Shown: positions 46,643 through 57,100 of the stretch, piece by piece
Layout of the letters: every line of letters starts with the position of its first letter
Position numbering within the stretch: the first letter of the stretch is position 1
Assembly (NCBI RefSeq): GCF_001605895.1
Contig: NZ_LUAW01000025.1
Coordinates: 41-64,040 of the forward strand
Direction of reading: 5' to 3'
DNA: 64,000 nt
From: Acinetobacter pragensis
GTDB taxonomy: Bacteria > Pseudomonadota > Gammaproteobacteria > Pseudomonadales > Moraxellaceae
The notes under the pieces: generated by a model
What the model saw: only the letters and a program-made list of their open reading frames with translations
Told to the model about the DNA's origin: nothing
The model's database searches: none
Position numbers and translations under genes: made by a program

Positions 46643-46741
46643 CATTAGGGCATTTTAAAATCATCCTCAGCAGTAATTTTAAATTTCCCGCAATTTTTGG
46701 CGAGAAAACCCCAGTTTTGAATAAAAACTGGGGTTTTTTTT
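46643..46741 (+). ncRNA. Small RNA candidate 1
   Basis: About 99 nt from a strong promoter to a strong terminator (stem AACCCCAGTTTT / AAAACTGGGGTT followed by TTTTTTT, 46707-46741). No open frame with a ribosome site lies inside. It sits in a 1.47-kb gap without protein genes. A terminator with its own promoter and no gene is the classic pattern of a Hfq-type sRNA. Identity unknown. Confidence 0.55.
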
Positions 46742-46883
46742 ATGCCTGCTATAATTACAGCTTAGGAAAACTCAATAAAATGCACCATATTAGTGCTTAA
46801 TAAATAATAAAACTTGCGCTTAAATGATCCAACAATCTCTTTATTTAAAATTTAGTACGCTCGAATCTGTCAAATTTCAGACA

Positions 46884-46980
46884 AAAAAAAGCCCAACCTT
46901 GGGGAAAGCTGGGCGGATAAAACAAAAAATTGTGGAGAATCAGTCAGGGATCACAAAAATTGCAATCAAGCTGATCTAAT
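46884..46980 (-). ncRNA. Small RNA candidate 2
   Basis: On the minus strand TTTACT (47010-47015), 17-bp spacer, CATAAT (46987-46992), predicted start near 46980, ending at a stable stem (GCCCAGCTTT-CCCC-AAGGTTGGGC) followed by eight T. The transcript would be about 97 nt with no convincing frame. It converges on candidate 1 with about 140 bp between their ends. Confidence 0.55.
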
Positions 46981-46986
46981 GAACAT

Positions 46987-47015
46987 ATTATGTGACATTT
47001 CGCCAAATAAGTAAA
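46987..47015 (-). promoter_or_regulatory. Sigma-70 promoter of sRNA candidate 2
   Basis: CATAAT and TTTACT boxes on the minus strand with 17-bp spacing, the same form as the promoter of candidate 1. Confidence 0.55.
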
Positions 47016-47738
47016 GCCTACACATGCAGTCGGAATTGGCTTGCTGTTTCAATAATTCTAAATTTGATTACTAATCAAATATTTCCATCTTAAAATCTGA
47101 GCAATAAATTTATTGCTCTCTCCAGCCAGTCAGATAAATTTAAGGTATAAAAATCATTTAATAATACATTCGCACACTTTCTACTTCACCACCTCATCAG
47201 GCCTTCGGTGATATTTAAAGGAATATCACACTAAATATGATGTAATCCAAACTAAGCCAAAGACTAATTTATTTAATGAAGAAGTAGTTATATTTATTTG
47301 AATTACAAATAAAAAATTTTCATTTCACTCAGCAAAGACGGGCGGCTTTTAAATGGATAAAACACTCCAAAAGAGAAAATTAGATTTAAAATTTAAAGAA
47401 GATTCAGAATAAATCATGATGGATACGCGCTATCTGCCTTAATAGCCGGCTATGCCTGATCAAAATTTGGCTTTTTTTAATTTATTATGTTGAAGCGAGC
47501 TTGAAACATCCGAGAAGCAAAGCGCATTTTCAATAACAATTAACGATTAAAATAATAATTAAAATCGAATATAACAATCATGTTTTTTGCAAAATCATGA
47601 AACACAGAAATTTTATTTAACATATTCCACTGTTATGACAGAATTTTTTAGGTTGACAATAAAAAATACAAACGCACATTTTTTATACACTACATGATTT
47701 AGAGTAAATACTCAAAACAATAATGTTCTTTTAGTTCA
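47016..47738. other. Long AT-rich leader region of the porin
   Basis: About 720 bp with no frame I can support. Very AT-rich and full of short A/T runs. It probably holds upstream control sites for the porin and possibly bent DNA. Confidence 0.4.
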
Positions 47739-47766
47739 TTGACTTAATAAAATGTTACAATACAAT
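47739..47766 (+). promoter_or_regulatory. Porin promoter
   Basis: TTGACT (47739-47744), 16-bp spacer, TACAAT (47761-47766); start near 47773 gives a 35-nt leader. Confidence 0.5.
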
Positions 47767-47807
47767 GCTCAATGTTTAATCCATTTGCAACATAACTGGT
47801 AACTATC

Positions 47808-48701
47808 ATGAAAAAACTCGGTTTAGCCACAGCTTTATTATTAGCCATGACCGGTGCTCAAGCGTATCAAGTTGAAGTACAAGGCCAAGCGGAATACATC
47901 GACAATACAGCAAATGACAACGACTTCACTGGCGCTGTTCAAGGCACTTACTACTTCAACAATGTTGACGCTTCTAAAGGTCCACTGGCTGAAGCAGCAT
48001 TTCTAAACCAAGCTTCTAATGTTTCTGCAGCTTACAGCTATGGCGAATATAAAGAAGCTGGCGATCGTGATGCCGTTCATGCATTTGGCGTTAAAGCTGA
48101 AGCATATGTTCCAACTAAAGTTGTTCCTGTATATGCAAGCGCATCATACAATCACACAATCGCAGATAGCAAAACTGGTTACTCAGATGATTCTGGCGAC
48201 CGCTATGCATTAGAAGTGGGTGCACTTGCTGCTCCTAATTTCTTGGTTGCGGTAGGTTACACTAGCGTTGCTAATCAATATTCTTTAGACACATTCAACA
48301 TCTTAAATAATGGTGTTGCTAAAGCTGGTCTAGAAACTGCAACTATTGGCGATGATCAAGACGCAATCACTGCACGCGCTAAATATGTTGGCGCAATCGA
48401 CGGCACGAATATGGCTGTAGGTTTCGAGTCTGGCATCATTTATGGTGATGACACTGCTTATCAATTGAAAACTGACCTTTATTTGAACCCTCAATTAAGC
48501 GTTGGCGCTTCTTACGCTGAATCTAGCTTCAATGATTCTCCAAGCAAAGCTTGGGGCGTGAATGTTAATTACTTCATCACTCCTGCTGTTGCAGTTGGTG
48601 CTAGCTATGTAAATGCTAACTTTGAAGCTGATAAAGCTCAATTTGCTGACTATGTAACAGACACTCAAACTGTTGGCGTAAACGCTAAATTCCGTTTCTA
48701 A
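47808..48701 (+). CDS. omp33-36: Omp33-36-type outer membrane porin
   Basis: A 297-aa protein with signal peptide MKKLGLATALLLAMTGAQA (cleavage before YQVEVQ), beta-strand-rich body (QGTYYFNN, FLVAVGYTS, TNMAVGFESG, LSVGASYAES) and C-terminal Phe (NAKFRF) needed for outer-membrane assembly. The order and wording of strands match the Acinetobacter Omp33-36 (Omp34) porin, known as a water/solute channel and virulence factor. Highly biased codon use suggests strong expression. A bidirectional terminator follows. Confidence 0.9.
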   Translation: MKKLGLATALLLAMTGAQAYQVEVQGQAEYIDNTANDNDFTGAVQGTYYFNNVDASKGPLAEAAFLNQASNVSAAYSYGEYKEAGDRDAVHAFGVKAEAYVPTKVVPVYASASYNHTIADSKTGYSDDSGDRYALEVGALAAPNFLVAVGYTSVANQYSLDTFNILNNGVAKAGLETATIGDDQDAITARAKYVGAIDGTNMAVGFESGIIYGDDTAYQLKTDLYLNPQLSVGASYAESSFNDSPSKAWGVNVNYFITPAVAVGASYVNANFEADKAQFADYVTDTQTVGVNAKFRF

Positions 48702-48721
48702 TTCGTTTAGAAACGGAATTC

Positions 48722-48751
48722 AAAAAAGGACGCTTAAAGCGTCCTTTTTTA
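48722..48751. terminator. Bidirectional terminator between porin and BCCT genes
   Basis: AAAAAAGGACGCTT-AA-AGCGTCCTTTTTT, a long perfect stem between convergent genes. Confidence 0.88.
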
Positions 48752-48768
48752 TTTTTTTGTGTAATGCC

Positions 48769-50742
48769 TTACTCAGGCAAGCGCACTAAATTCAAGAAAT
48801 GCAGATGGCGTTCATACTGATCAATAATGTCCTGCAGCAAATCTTCCTGCGTCCATTCCATCACATCATAATTTTGACCGCCTTCCCTTAAGAACACTTC
48901 AGCTTGATAATATTCCACAGGCTGTCCAGCTTGCGCATCTGACATAAAGCTTGGCGGAACAGTTTCCCGTGAAATCACCTGATACTCGAAGTTAATTTCA
49001 TTATGATGATCCACCCGAAGCTTTAAGCCTTCATCCAAATTCAGAATTTCTACAGTCAGTTTACGGCGCTCAAATTCCGTCTGAATACTGCTGAAGGCTT
49101 TTAAAACCTGTATTTGAATAAATTGATCCACCTCGGCTTTGGAATGAGGATAATGCATGATCAGCCCCAAGCGCTGCTGCCAGCTGCGCGGATTTTTAAT
49201 CGCTCTGGGGGTAATGCGCGCTGCCTGCAATGCATTCATTTTTAATGCATCTAAACGCAGCGCTTTCAGCAGCCCCCAGCAGATGAACAGCATAATAAAG
49301 GTAAAAGGCAAAGCGCTCAGCATGGTCGCAGACTGCAGCGCCCCAAGGCCGCCGCTCAGCAGCAGGACAATCGCCAGCAATGCCATTAAGGCTGTCCAGA
49401 ACAGGCGCTGCCATGTCGGTGAGTTTTCAGATTTTGCGGTTAAATAATCGGTGACTAAAGCGCCTGAATCCGCCGAAGTTACAAAGAACAGCATAACCAG
49501 AAAAGTCGCCAAGAGGCTCATGACGCTGGAAAATGGCAACCCATGCAAAAACTCAAATAGTGCAACCGATGAATCCCGCTGTACAGCATCCACTAAACCA
49601 GTATTGGCTTCATGCAAAATGCTGAATAATGCAGCATTGCCCATAAAGCCCATCCAGATCAGGGTAAAGCCAGACGGAATCAGCAATACTCCAATAATAA
49701 ACTCGCGGATGCTCCGCCCCTCGGAAACCCGCGCAATAAACATTCCGACAAATGGCGACCATGAAATCCACCATGCCCAATACATAATTGTCCAGCCGCC
49801 AATCCAGCCATTCGGCTGATAAGCATATAAATTAAAGGTCATGCTGAATAAATTGGAGATGTATTGCCCTGCATTCTGAATAGTCGTCTGCAGCAGATAA
49901 ATACTCGGCCCTGCAAAAAAAACAAACAGAAGCAGGATTAAAGCCAAGACCAAATTCAATTCAGACAGGCGTTTAATACCTTTATCCAGCCCCAGAAAGA
50001 CCGATAAAGACGCCAAAATACTGACCACAACTATCAGAATAATTTGATTGCTGGGAGATTGCTCAATACCGAATAAATAATTCAGCCCTGAATTGATTTG
50101 GGTTACGCCAAAACCTAGGGTTGTCGCAACCCCGAATACCGTACCGATCGTCGCAAAGGTATCGACCCCATCACCAATTGGGCCGTAAATTTTCTTCCCG
50201 ATCAAGGGATATAAGGCAGAACGGATTTTTAACGGCAGATTATGACGGTATGCAAAATAGGCTAAAGATAAACCGACAATCGTGTAAATTGCCCAAGCAT
50301 GCAGCCCCCAGTGAAAGAATGTCACCCGCATGGATTGCTGCGCCGCTTGAATCGTTTCAGGATCGCAGGAAGGCGGTGAAACATAGTGCATCACCGGCTC
50401 TGCGACACCGAAAAACATCAGTCCAATTCCCATGCCAGCAGTAAACAGCATAGCGAACCACGACGAATTGCTGTAAGCCGGCTGGCTGTGGTCAGGCCCA
50501 AGCTTGATTTTTCCCATATCGGACATGGCGATATAAATCAGCAAAATCAAAAAAATGGCGACAGATAAAACATAGAACCAGCTGAATGAGTCTGTCACCC
50601 ATTGATTCAGCTGTTGAGTGATTAGGTCAAATGAATTCGGCGCAAGAATGACGATTGCCAAAAACACACCAATTAAAATGACCGTACTTAAAAACACGTT
50701 GGGATTCACATTGGAATACCAAGATGTCTGTTTGGAAGACAT
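48769..50742 (-). CDS. BCCT-family choline/betaine transporter (BetT-like)
   Basis: A 657-aa protein with 12 membrane helices. The family motif is seen as YWAWWISWSPFVGMFIARVSEGRS. A long cytosolic C-terminal tail (about 510-657), typical of BetT-type choline transporters, may sense osmotic stress. It takes up choline or glycine betaine by a proton or sodium gradient. No bet genes lie within the window. Confidence 0.9.
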   Translation of the reverse strand: MSSKQTSWYSNVNPNVFLSTVILIGVFLAIVILAPNSFDLITQQLNQWVTDSFSWFYVLSVAIFLILLIYIAMSDMGKIKLGPDHSQPAYSNSSWFAMLFTAGMGIGLMFFGVAEPVMHYVSPPSCDPETIQAAQQSMRVTFFHWGLHAWAIYTIVGLSLAYFAYRHNLPLKIRSALYPLIGKKIYGPIGDGVDTFATIGTVFGVATTLGFGVTQINSGLNYLFGIEQSPSNQIILIVVVSILASLSVFLGLDKGIKRLSELNLVLALILLLFVFFAGPSIYLLQTTIQNAGQYISNLFSMTFNLYAYQPNGWIGGWTIMYWAWWISWSPFVGMFIARVSEGRSIREFIIGVLLIPSGFTLIWMGFMGNAALFSILHEANTGLVDAVQRDSSVALFEFLHGLPFSSVMSLLATFLVMLFFVTSADSGALVTDYLTAKSENSPTWQRLFWTALMALLAIVLLLSGGLGALQSATMLSALPFTFIMLFICWGLLKALRLDALKMNALQAARITPRAIKNPRSWQQRLGLIMHYPHSKAEVDQFIQIQVLKAFSSIQTEFERRKLTVEILNLDEGLKLRVDHHNEINFEYQVISRETVPPSFMSDAQAGQPVEYYQAEVFLREGGQNYDVMEWTQEDLLQDIIDQYERHLHFLNLVRLPE

Positions 50743-50911
50743 ATAGACCCCATCTTGATTATTTTGTTTAGCAGACAGACCCGAAGGTCAAGAAGCATTC
50801 ACTGAGCGTGAACAAAAAGAAGAGTTCAGTAAAAAGAAAAAACTCAAAGCTATAATAAATAAATGATAAAAATAAATAAGTTAGTATCCTGTTACTTTCT
50901 CGTAACACGCA

Positions 50912-51619
50912 TCAGTCATCTTTAGGCTTCTGATTAGGCAGATGCGCGACATAATGCAGCGCAATCAGCCTTGAAACAATCAGCGCTAAATACATCACGC
51001 CGCAGAACATTTGCAGCATGGCCAAAACCCGCGCAGGCGCGCTAGCAGGCATTAAATCGGACAGCCCTGTAGCCGACTGCAGGCTAAAGCTTAAGAACAG
51101 CAAATCCAGCCAAGACTGCATGCCGGGAATGTCCGGGTTAGCAAAACTGCCTGGATAAATCAGCTGGCAAATACTGTAAAGAAACGCAAACCCCCAGGCG
51201 ATGAGCGTAAAGACGGCTCCAGCTGCGAACATTTCATCTTTGGTTAAATACTGGTCTGCAAACATATAGCGCAGCAATCCATAAGCGGCGCTGAAATATG
51301 CCAGCGCTTCAAAACAGTGGGCAATAATTTGAATGACAGGATTATTTTCACCCATGATAATCAATGTTGAAAAAATCACAGCGCCGCCGACAAAGCTTAG
51401 CCCCAATATAGTAAACATGGGAGTTTGGCGGATAACCTTGGCAATCAGCAGCAGCACCAGAACCCCAAGCACCCACAGCAAAGCCCGGTAGGATGGGCTG
51501 AAATTCGGCACAGCCGTCAGCACTAAAATCAGCAGCTGCAGCAATAACAGCCACGCTGACGGCAGTAAACGAAAGCCTTTCCAAAAATCAATGAATCCCT
51601 GCATGCTGTTATTCCGCAA
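50912..51619 (-). CDS. Ion-channel-like (two-pore-helix) membrane protein
   Basis: A 235-aa protein with about six hydrophobic segments. The last third, LLFLSFSLQSATGLSDLMP then a helix MLQMFCGVMYLALIVSRLIAL, copies the pore-helix/filter/inner-helix plan of Ion_trans_2 potassium channels, but the filter reads GLSD in place of GYGD. An alternate start at the second Met (residue 6) is possible. Stands alone between betT and actP. Ion selectivity unknown. Confidence 0.75.
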   Translation of the reverse strand: MRNNSMQGFIDFWKGFRLLPSAWLLLLQLLILVLTAVPNFSPSYRALLWVLGVLVLLLIAKVIRQTPMFTILGLSFVGGAVIFSTLIIMGENNPVIQIIAHCFEALAYFSAAYGLLRYMFADQYLTKDEMFAAGAVFTLIAWGFAFLYSICQLIYPGSFANPDIPGMQSWLDLLFLSFSLQSATGLSDLMPASAPARVLAMLQMFCGVMYLALIVSRLIALHYVAHLPNQKPKDD

Positions 51620-51879
51620 ATATTTTGGTTATTGAGCCATTTGATTTAACGATGATGCTTTGTCAGCTGGCGGCTGCCGGCGCTTCAAAACAGTTTAAAT
51701 CCGCTTTCGCTTCATTTTATTATTGGCTTTTAAATTAGCATGAAGCCTTAATCAAATAGAGATTTAATTTGTATTCCATCAATACAAATGCATGCCTTGA
51801 GTAGGGTTCTGCTGAAAACGCCGTGATGCAAGCTTATTGCCGGCATGTGACAACACATCTTTTATCCTATTTCAGGCAT

Positions 51880-51906
51880 AAAAAAAGCCCCTTACGGGGC
51901 TTTTTA
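51880..51906 (-). terminator. Terminator of actP
   Basis: AAGCCCC-TTAC-GGGGCTT with A and T runs, 14 bp after the actP stop. Confidence 0.85.
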
Positions 51907-51919
51907 TGGGGTGATCAGA

Positions 51920-53635
51920 TTAGTGATCTGAAGCGCCAGAGATGCCGATACCTGTTTGTGAACGTACAAACTGGGCATCAAATGCTTTGCGTTCCGCTTG
52001 TGCTTGCGCTGAGTTATCAGTCACAGAGAACAACCAGCAGCAGATGAATGCCAACGGCATAGCAAAGATTGCAGGGCCATTGAATGGGTTAACCGGTGTT
52101 TCAGAGATACCTAAAGTATCTACCCAAACCGCTTTAGATAAAATAATCAAAGTCACTGCTGTAAGCAGGCCAGCCAAACCGCCAATTACTGCGCCGCGAG
52201 TGGTTAAGCCTTTCCAGAACATTGACAGTACAAGCACTGGGAAGTTTGCGCATGCCGCTACAGAGAATGCCAAACCAACCATGAATGCAACGTTTTGCTT
52301 CTCGAACAAAATACCCAAGATCATTGCAAAAATTGCTAAGCCTAAAGTTGCAATTTTAGACATGCGCAGTTCAGATTCAGGAGTCGTTTGACCTTTCTTG
52401 AATACGTTTGCATACAAGTCATGAGAAATTGCAGATGCGCCAGACAGTGTCAGACCCGCTACAACTGCAAGAATTGTTGCGAATGCTACCGCTGAAATGA
52501 AGCCCATGAACAAGTCACCGCCCAATGCATCAGACAAGTGAACTGCAGCCATGTTGTTACCGCCAACAAGTTCTAACTTGCCAGTAACTGCCATTTTCGC
52601 AACATCAAGGAATTGCGGGTTGTTCGATACATAAAGGATCGCACCGAAACCGATGATGAAAGTTAATAGGTAGAAGTAACCGATAAAGCCAGTTGCAACC
52701 ACAACAGATTTACGCGCTTCTTTCGCATCTTTTACTGTGAAGAAACGCATTAAGATGTGCGGAAGGCCTGCTGTACCGAACATCAACGCCAAACCAAGAG
52801 AAATCGCGTCAATCGGGTTTGCAGCCAATTTGCCTGGGCCCATGATATTGCCCGCTTCCGCCAAGCTCACATCATGTACTTTAGCGAAGACTTCAATCGA
52901 TTGAGAGAACATTTCAGAGAAGCTGAAGCCCACGCCTTTCATAACCATAAATGCCATGAACGTTGCGCCAGACAAAAGCATTACCGCTTTAATAATCTGT
53001 ACCCAAGTGGTTGCCAGCATGCCGCCGAAGATCACGTAAGCCATCATCAGAAGGCCAACAATCACCACAGCAATGTTGTAGTTCAAACCGAACAGCAGCT
53101 TGATCAGCTGGCCTGCGCCAACCATCTGAGCGATCAGATAGAATGCAACTACGACCAATGAGCTCATCGCCGCCAAAGTACGGACTGGTTTTTCAGCCAA
53201 GCGGAATGACACCACGTCAGATAAGTTGAACTTACCTAAGTTACGCAGGCGTTCAGCCACCAAGAACAATACAATTGGCCAGCCCACCATGAAGCCTAAT
53301 GAATACAGCAAGCCGTCAAAGCCTGAACTGAATACCAATGCCGAAATACCCAAGAATGACGCAGCTGACATATAGTCGCCGGCAATCGCCAAACCGTTTT
53401 GGAAACCTGAGATACCGCCGCCGGCAGTATAGAAATCTGTAGTGCTTGTCGTTTGCTTTGCGGCCCATTTGGTAATCAGCAGGGTAAAGCCCACGAAAAT
53501 TGCGAACATGATAATCGCGTGCCAGTTAGTCGCCTGCTGTTCAGCTGCGCCTAAATCCGGGCTTGCCATTGCCATGCTTGACATCAGCAGCGCCGGGGCA
53601 GCCAGCGCCTGAGCTTTCAATGAATTCCATTTCAT
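51920..53635 (-). CDS. actP: ActP cation/acetate symporter
   Basis: A 571-aa sodium:solute symporter. I take the ATG at 53635: AAGGA lies ahead, the start is 1 nt after the DUF485 stop, and the protein then has a cleaved-looking signal ([24 protein letters not shown]) as ActP proteins do. Family traits: [31 protein letters not shown] and 13 membrane helices. It imports acetate and other short acids. In operon behind the DUF485 gene, next to the CrbS/MxtR-type sensor that probably controls it. Confidence 0.95.
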   Translation of the reverse strand: MKWNSLKAQALAAPALLMSSMAMASPDLGAAEQQATNWHAIIMFAIFVGFTLLITKWAAKQTTSTTDFYTAGGGISGFQNGLAIAGDYMSAASFLGISALVFSSGFDGLLYSLGFMVGWPIVLFLVAERLRNLGKFNLSDVVSFRLAEKPVRTLAAMSSLVVVAFYLIAQMVGAGQLIKLLFGLNYNIAVVIVGLLMMAYVIFGGMLATTWVQIIKAVMLLSGATFMAFMVMKGVGFSFSEMFSQSIEVFAKVHDVSLAEAGNIMGPGKLAANPIDAISLGLALMFGTAGLPHILMRFFTVKDAKEARKSVVVATGFIGYFYLLTFIIGFGAILYVSNNPQFLDVAKMAVTGKLELVGGNNMAAVHLSDALGGDLFMGFISAVAFATILAVVAGLTLSGASAISHDLYANVFKKGQTTPESELRMSKIATLGLAIFAMILGILFEKQNVAFMVGLAFSVAACANFPVLVLSMFWKGLTTRGAVIGGLAGLLTAVTLIILSKAVWVDTLGISETPVNPFNGPAIFAMPLAFICCWLFSVTDNSAQAQAERKAFDAQFVRSQTGIGISGASDH

Positions 53636-53636
53636 C

Positions 53637-53969
53637 TTAGTGCAGTCCTTTTTCATGAGTGATCGCTTCAACTTCACGCATTGCTTCTTGGTTTAATGTA
53701 TCAAGCTTGTTGTTCGCAATGTAGGAATAAACCCCGCATAACACAAAAGACAGTACAATGATGCTTAAGCCCAGCGGCATACCGATTGTGGTTACACCGC
53801 CACTCACTGAAGACATTAAAAATTCTTTGTTGTAGCCAACCAGCAGCATGAAGCCAACGTACACAACCAGCATAATGATGGTCAGTGTCCAGCTCAGTCT
53901 GCTTTTGCGGGCGACCATTTCCTTAAATTTTGGATTCTGTAGAATTTGCTCTACTTGTCTCTCATCCAT
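53637..53969 (-). CDS. yjcH: DUF485 small membrane protein (YjcH-like)
   Basis: A 110-aa protein from the ATG at 53969, supported by AGGAGC 7 nt ahead; a start at 54005 has no ribosome site. Two membrane helices ([18 protein letters not shown] and [21 protein letters not shown]) and the DUF485 pattern. YjcH-type proteins always precede actP and may be its accessory subunit. First gene of the operon. Confidence 0.93.
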   Translation of the reverse strand: MDERQVEQILQNPKFKEMVARKSRLSWTLTIIMLVVYVGFMLLVGYNKEFLMSSVSGGVTTIGMPLGLSIIVLSFVLCGVYSYIANNKLDTLNQEAMREVEAITHEKGLH

Positions 53970-54154
53970 AACCTTGCTCCTGTAAGCACCCAACCATGGG
54001 CGCAATTTTTTTAATTCGAATTATTTCGCCCTTAAAGTTAACAATCTTGTAGGGTCTTTGTAATTTAGACTTTGGTCGTTAAATTTTGATCAAATTTCAA
54101 CGGCTTTACACGGATGGGGTATCATAAGCCTAAGATTTTACTGCTCTGGGCAAT

Positions 54155-57100
54155 ATGAACAGCTGGCTTATCATGGGGGTGCTGGCCCTCTATATCGCAC
54201 TCTTATTTATTTGCGCTTTTTTTGGCGAGAAGCACGCCAGCAGGCTCAGCACCCGCGGGCGCATGCTGCTGTTCAGCTTAACCCTTGGGGTTTATTGCTC
54301 TTCTTGGACGTTTTACGGCGCCACTGGCGCAGCCGTGCGCGAAGGCATCATCTTTCTGCCCATTTATTTAGGGCCTTTGCTGTTTGTCGCGCTGGGCTAT
54401 GACATTTGGCGCCGTTTAGGCCGTGTCCGCCAGCATCATGCTATTTCATCCATCGCCGATTTTGTGGCGGCCCGTTACGGCAAAAGCGGCCCGCTGGCGT
54501 CTTTGGTCACGATTTTAGCCGTCATCGCCATTATTCCTTATTTGGCTTTGCAGCTGCGGGCCATCGCGCTCAGCGCTTCGGTCATTTTAGATTCGCCGAC
54601 AGGCATCAGCAGCACCACCAACGGCGTGCTGTTCCTGACCGGCATCTTGGCCATTCTGGCCATGATGTTCGGCACACGGCAGATCGCCAATACCGAGCAG
54701 CATGGCGGCTTAATGCTGGCGGTGGCATTTGAATCTTTTGTGAAGCTGTTTGCTTTGCTGGCCGTGGCTTTCTTTTTTGTGTTTGAAGCGCCGGAGAACA
54801 TTCATCAAATCAGCGCAGACATCAGCTCAACTTTTCATGATGTGCAGCTGTTTGGCGTCCCTGAAAGTTTCTGGATTCAAACCTTGCTGGCGGCATTAGC
54901 CATCATCTGCCTGCCGCGCCAGTTTCACGTGGCTGTGGTGGAACTGCGGGATGAAAAGCATATCCGCGGCGCGCGGCGCTGGTTTGCCGTTTATCTGATT
55001 TTAACCATTATTGCCATTATCCCGATCGCCAGCTGGGCATTGCATGCTGCGCCCGCTTATTTAGCCATTCCTGACGTTGCCGTGCTGTCTTTACCGCTCA
55101 GCTATAATCAGGACTGGCTGACTCTGCTGGCCTTTTTAGGCGGTTTTTCCGCCTCTACCGGCATGCTGCTGGTGTCTTCTGTTGCGCTGTCCATCATGCT
55201 CAGCAACGATTTAATCATGCCGGCCTTGTGGCGCACCAACCTGCTGTCACGCCATGACAAGCGCCTGCCGCTGGTGCTGAAATTTACCCGCCGCGTGTGT
55301 ATTTTGGCCGTCATGCTGCTGGGATTTTTGTTCTTCCACTTTTTTAATGATATTGATCAGCTGTCCGTTTTTGGCCTGCTGGCGTTCAGCGCAGTCGCGC
55401 AGTTCTCCCCTGCCCTGATTGGCGGCCTGTACTGGCGCGGCGGCAGCAAGCAAGGGGTATATGCAGGCTTACTGACCGGCTTTGCGCTCTGGGCTTACAC
55501 CCTGCTGCTGCCCACCGTGCTGCGCAGCCTGCCTGAACAGTTTAAGGTCTATACGCAAAACTTTTTGAACTATGGCCCGTTTCACATTGGCTGGCTGCGC
55601 CCCGAGGCGCTGCTGGGCTTTGAATCCTTTGATCCGTTAACGCATGGCGTGGTCTGGGCGCTAGGCTTGAATATTATTTTATATATTTGGGTTTCTCGAA
55701 TTTTCCGCCCCAGCATTGCTGAGCAAATTCAGGCCGAAAGCTTTTTCTATTATGAAACCAAGCCGCTGCCGTCTCACAATACCTCCAATGACATCAATTA
55801 TTTACATCATGATGTGGCGCGTTTAAAAGTCGGCGATCTGATAACACTGGCAAAACGCATTACCGGAGAGGGCGCAGCCACCCGTGCGTTCCAGCAGTTC
55901 TGCATGCAGAATAACGTCAGCCTGAATGAAAACAGCAGCGCCAACGGCATGTGGTGGCGCTTTACCGAGCAGTATCTTGCCGGCACCATTGGCGCAGCTT
56001 CAGCGCGTACACTGCTGACTACGGCTATGGTGAACAATGGTTTGGCTCTAGGCCAAGTCGCCAATATTTTGGACCAAGCCTCTCAATGGCAGCGCTTTAA
56101 CCAAAACCTGATCATGACCATGATTGACCACATGACCCAAGGCGTCAGCGTGGTGGATGAGAACATGTGTCTGGTGGCATGGAATAATCAATATTTAAAA
56201 TTGTTTGATTATCCTAAAGATATTGTTTATGTCGGCTGTCCAATTGCGGATTTGATCCGCTATAACGCAGAACGCGGCGAATGCGGCCCCGGCTCAGTCG
56301 AAGAGCATGTGCGTAAACGGATTCACTGGATGCAGGTCGGCAGCTCGCATGAATTTGAACGGATCCGTAAAGATGGCCGTGTGATTCAAATGCGCGGCAA
56401 CCCGATTGAAGGCGGCGGCTTCGTCACCACCTTTGCCGATATTACCGCTTTCCGTGAAAATGAAGCCGTATTGGAAGGCCGCGTGCAGGACCGTACCCAG
56501 CAGCTGGCCAATGCCCTGTCAGAGCAGCAGCTGGCGCGAGAAGCAGCGGATAAGGCCAACATGTCAAAAAGCCGCTTTATTGCGGCAGCCAGCCATGACC
56601 TGCTGCAGCCGATGCATGCCGCCCGGCTGTTCAGCACCGCGCTGGAACAAAGCGTGCAAAGCGATGAAGACCGTCAAACCCTGCAGCAGCTGGACCGCGC
56701 ATTGCACGGTGCAGAAAGCATGCTGTCCGCCCTGCTGGATATTGCCCGCTTAGAAGGCGGCACTATTCAGCCGAAGCGCCAGTCCTATCCGCTGCACGAT
56801 CTGCTCAGCGATCTGGAACTGCAATTTAAATCCATTGCTGCTCAGCGCGGCATTAAATTCAGCGTGCACGATGCGCAGTTCTGGATTGACACTGATCCGC
56901 AGTGGATCCGCCGCATTATTCAAAACTTTGTCAGCAACGCGCTGCGCTACACCGCCCGCGGGCGTGTCGTGGTCGGCGTGCTGCGCGACGCCGGAAAACC
57001 GAACCATATCCGCATCGGCGTGTGGGATACAGGCCCCGGCATTGCCGAAGAGCAGCGCATTAAGCTGTTCCAGGAATTTGAACGCTGCGGCCATACTTCC

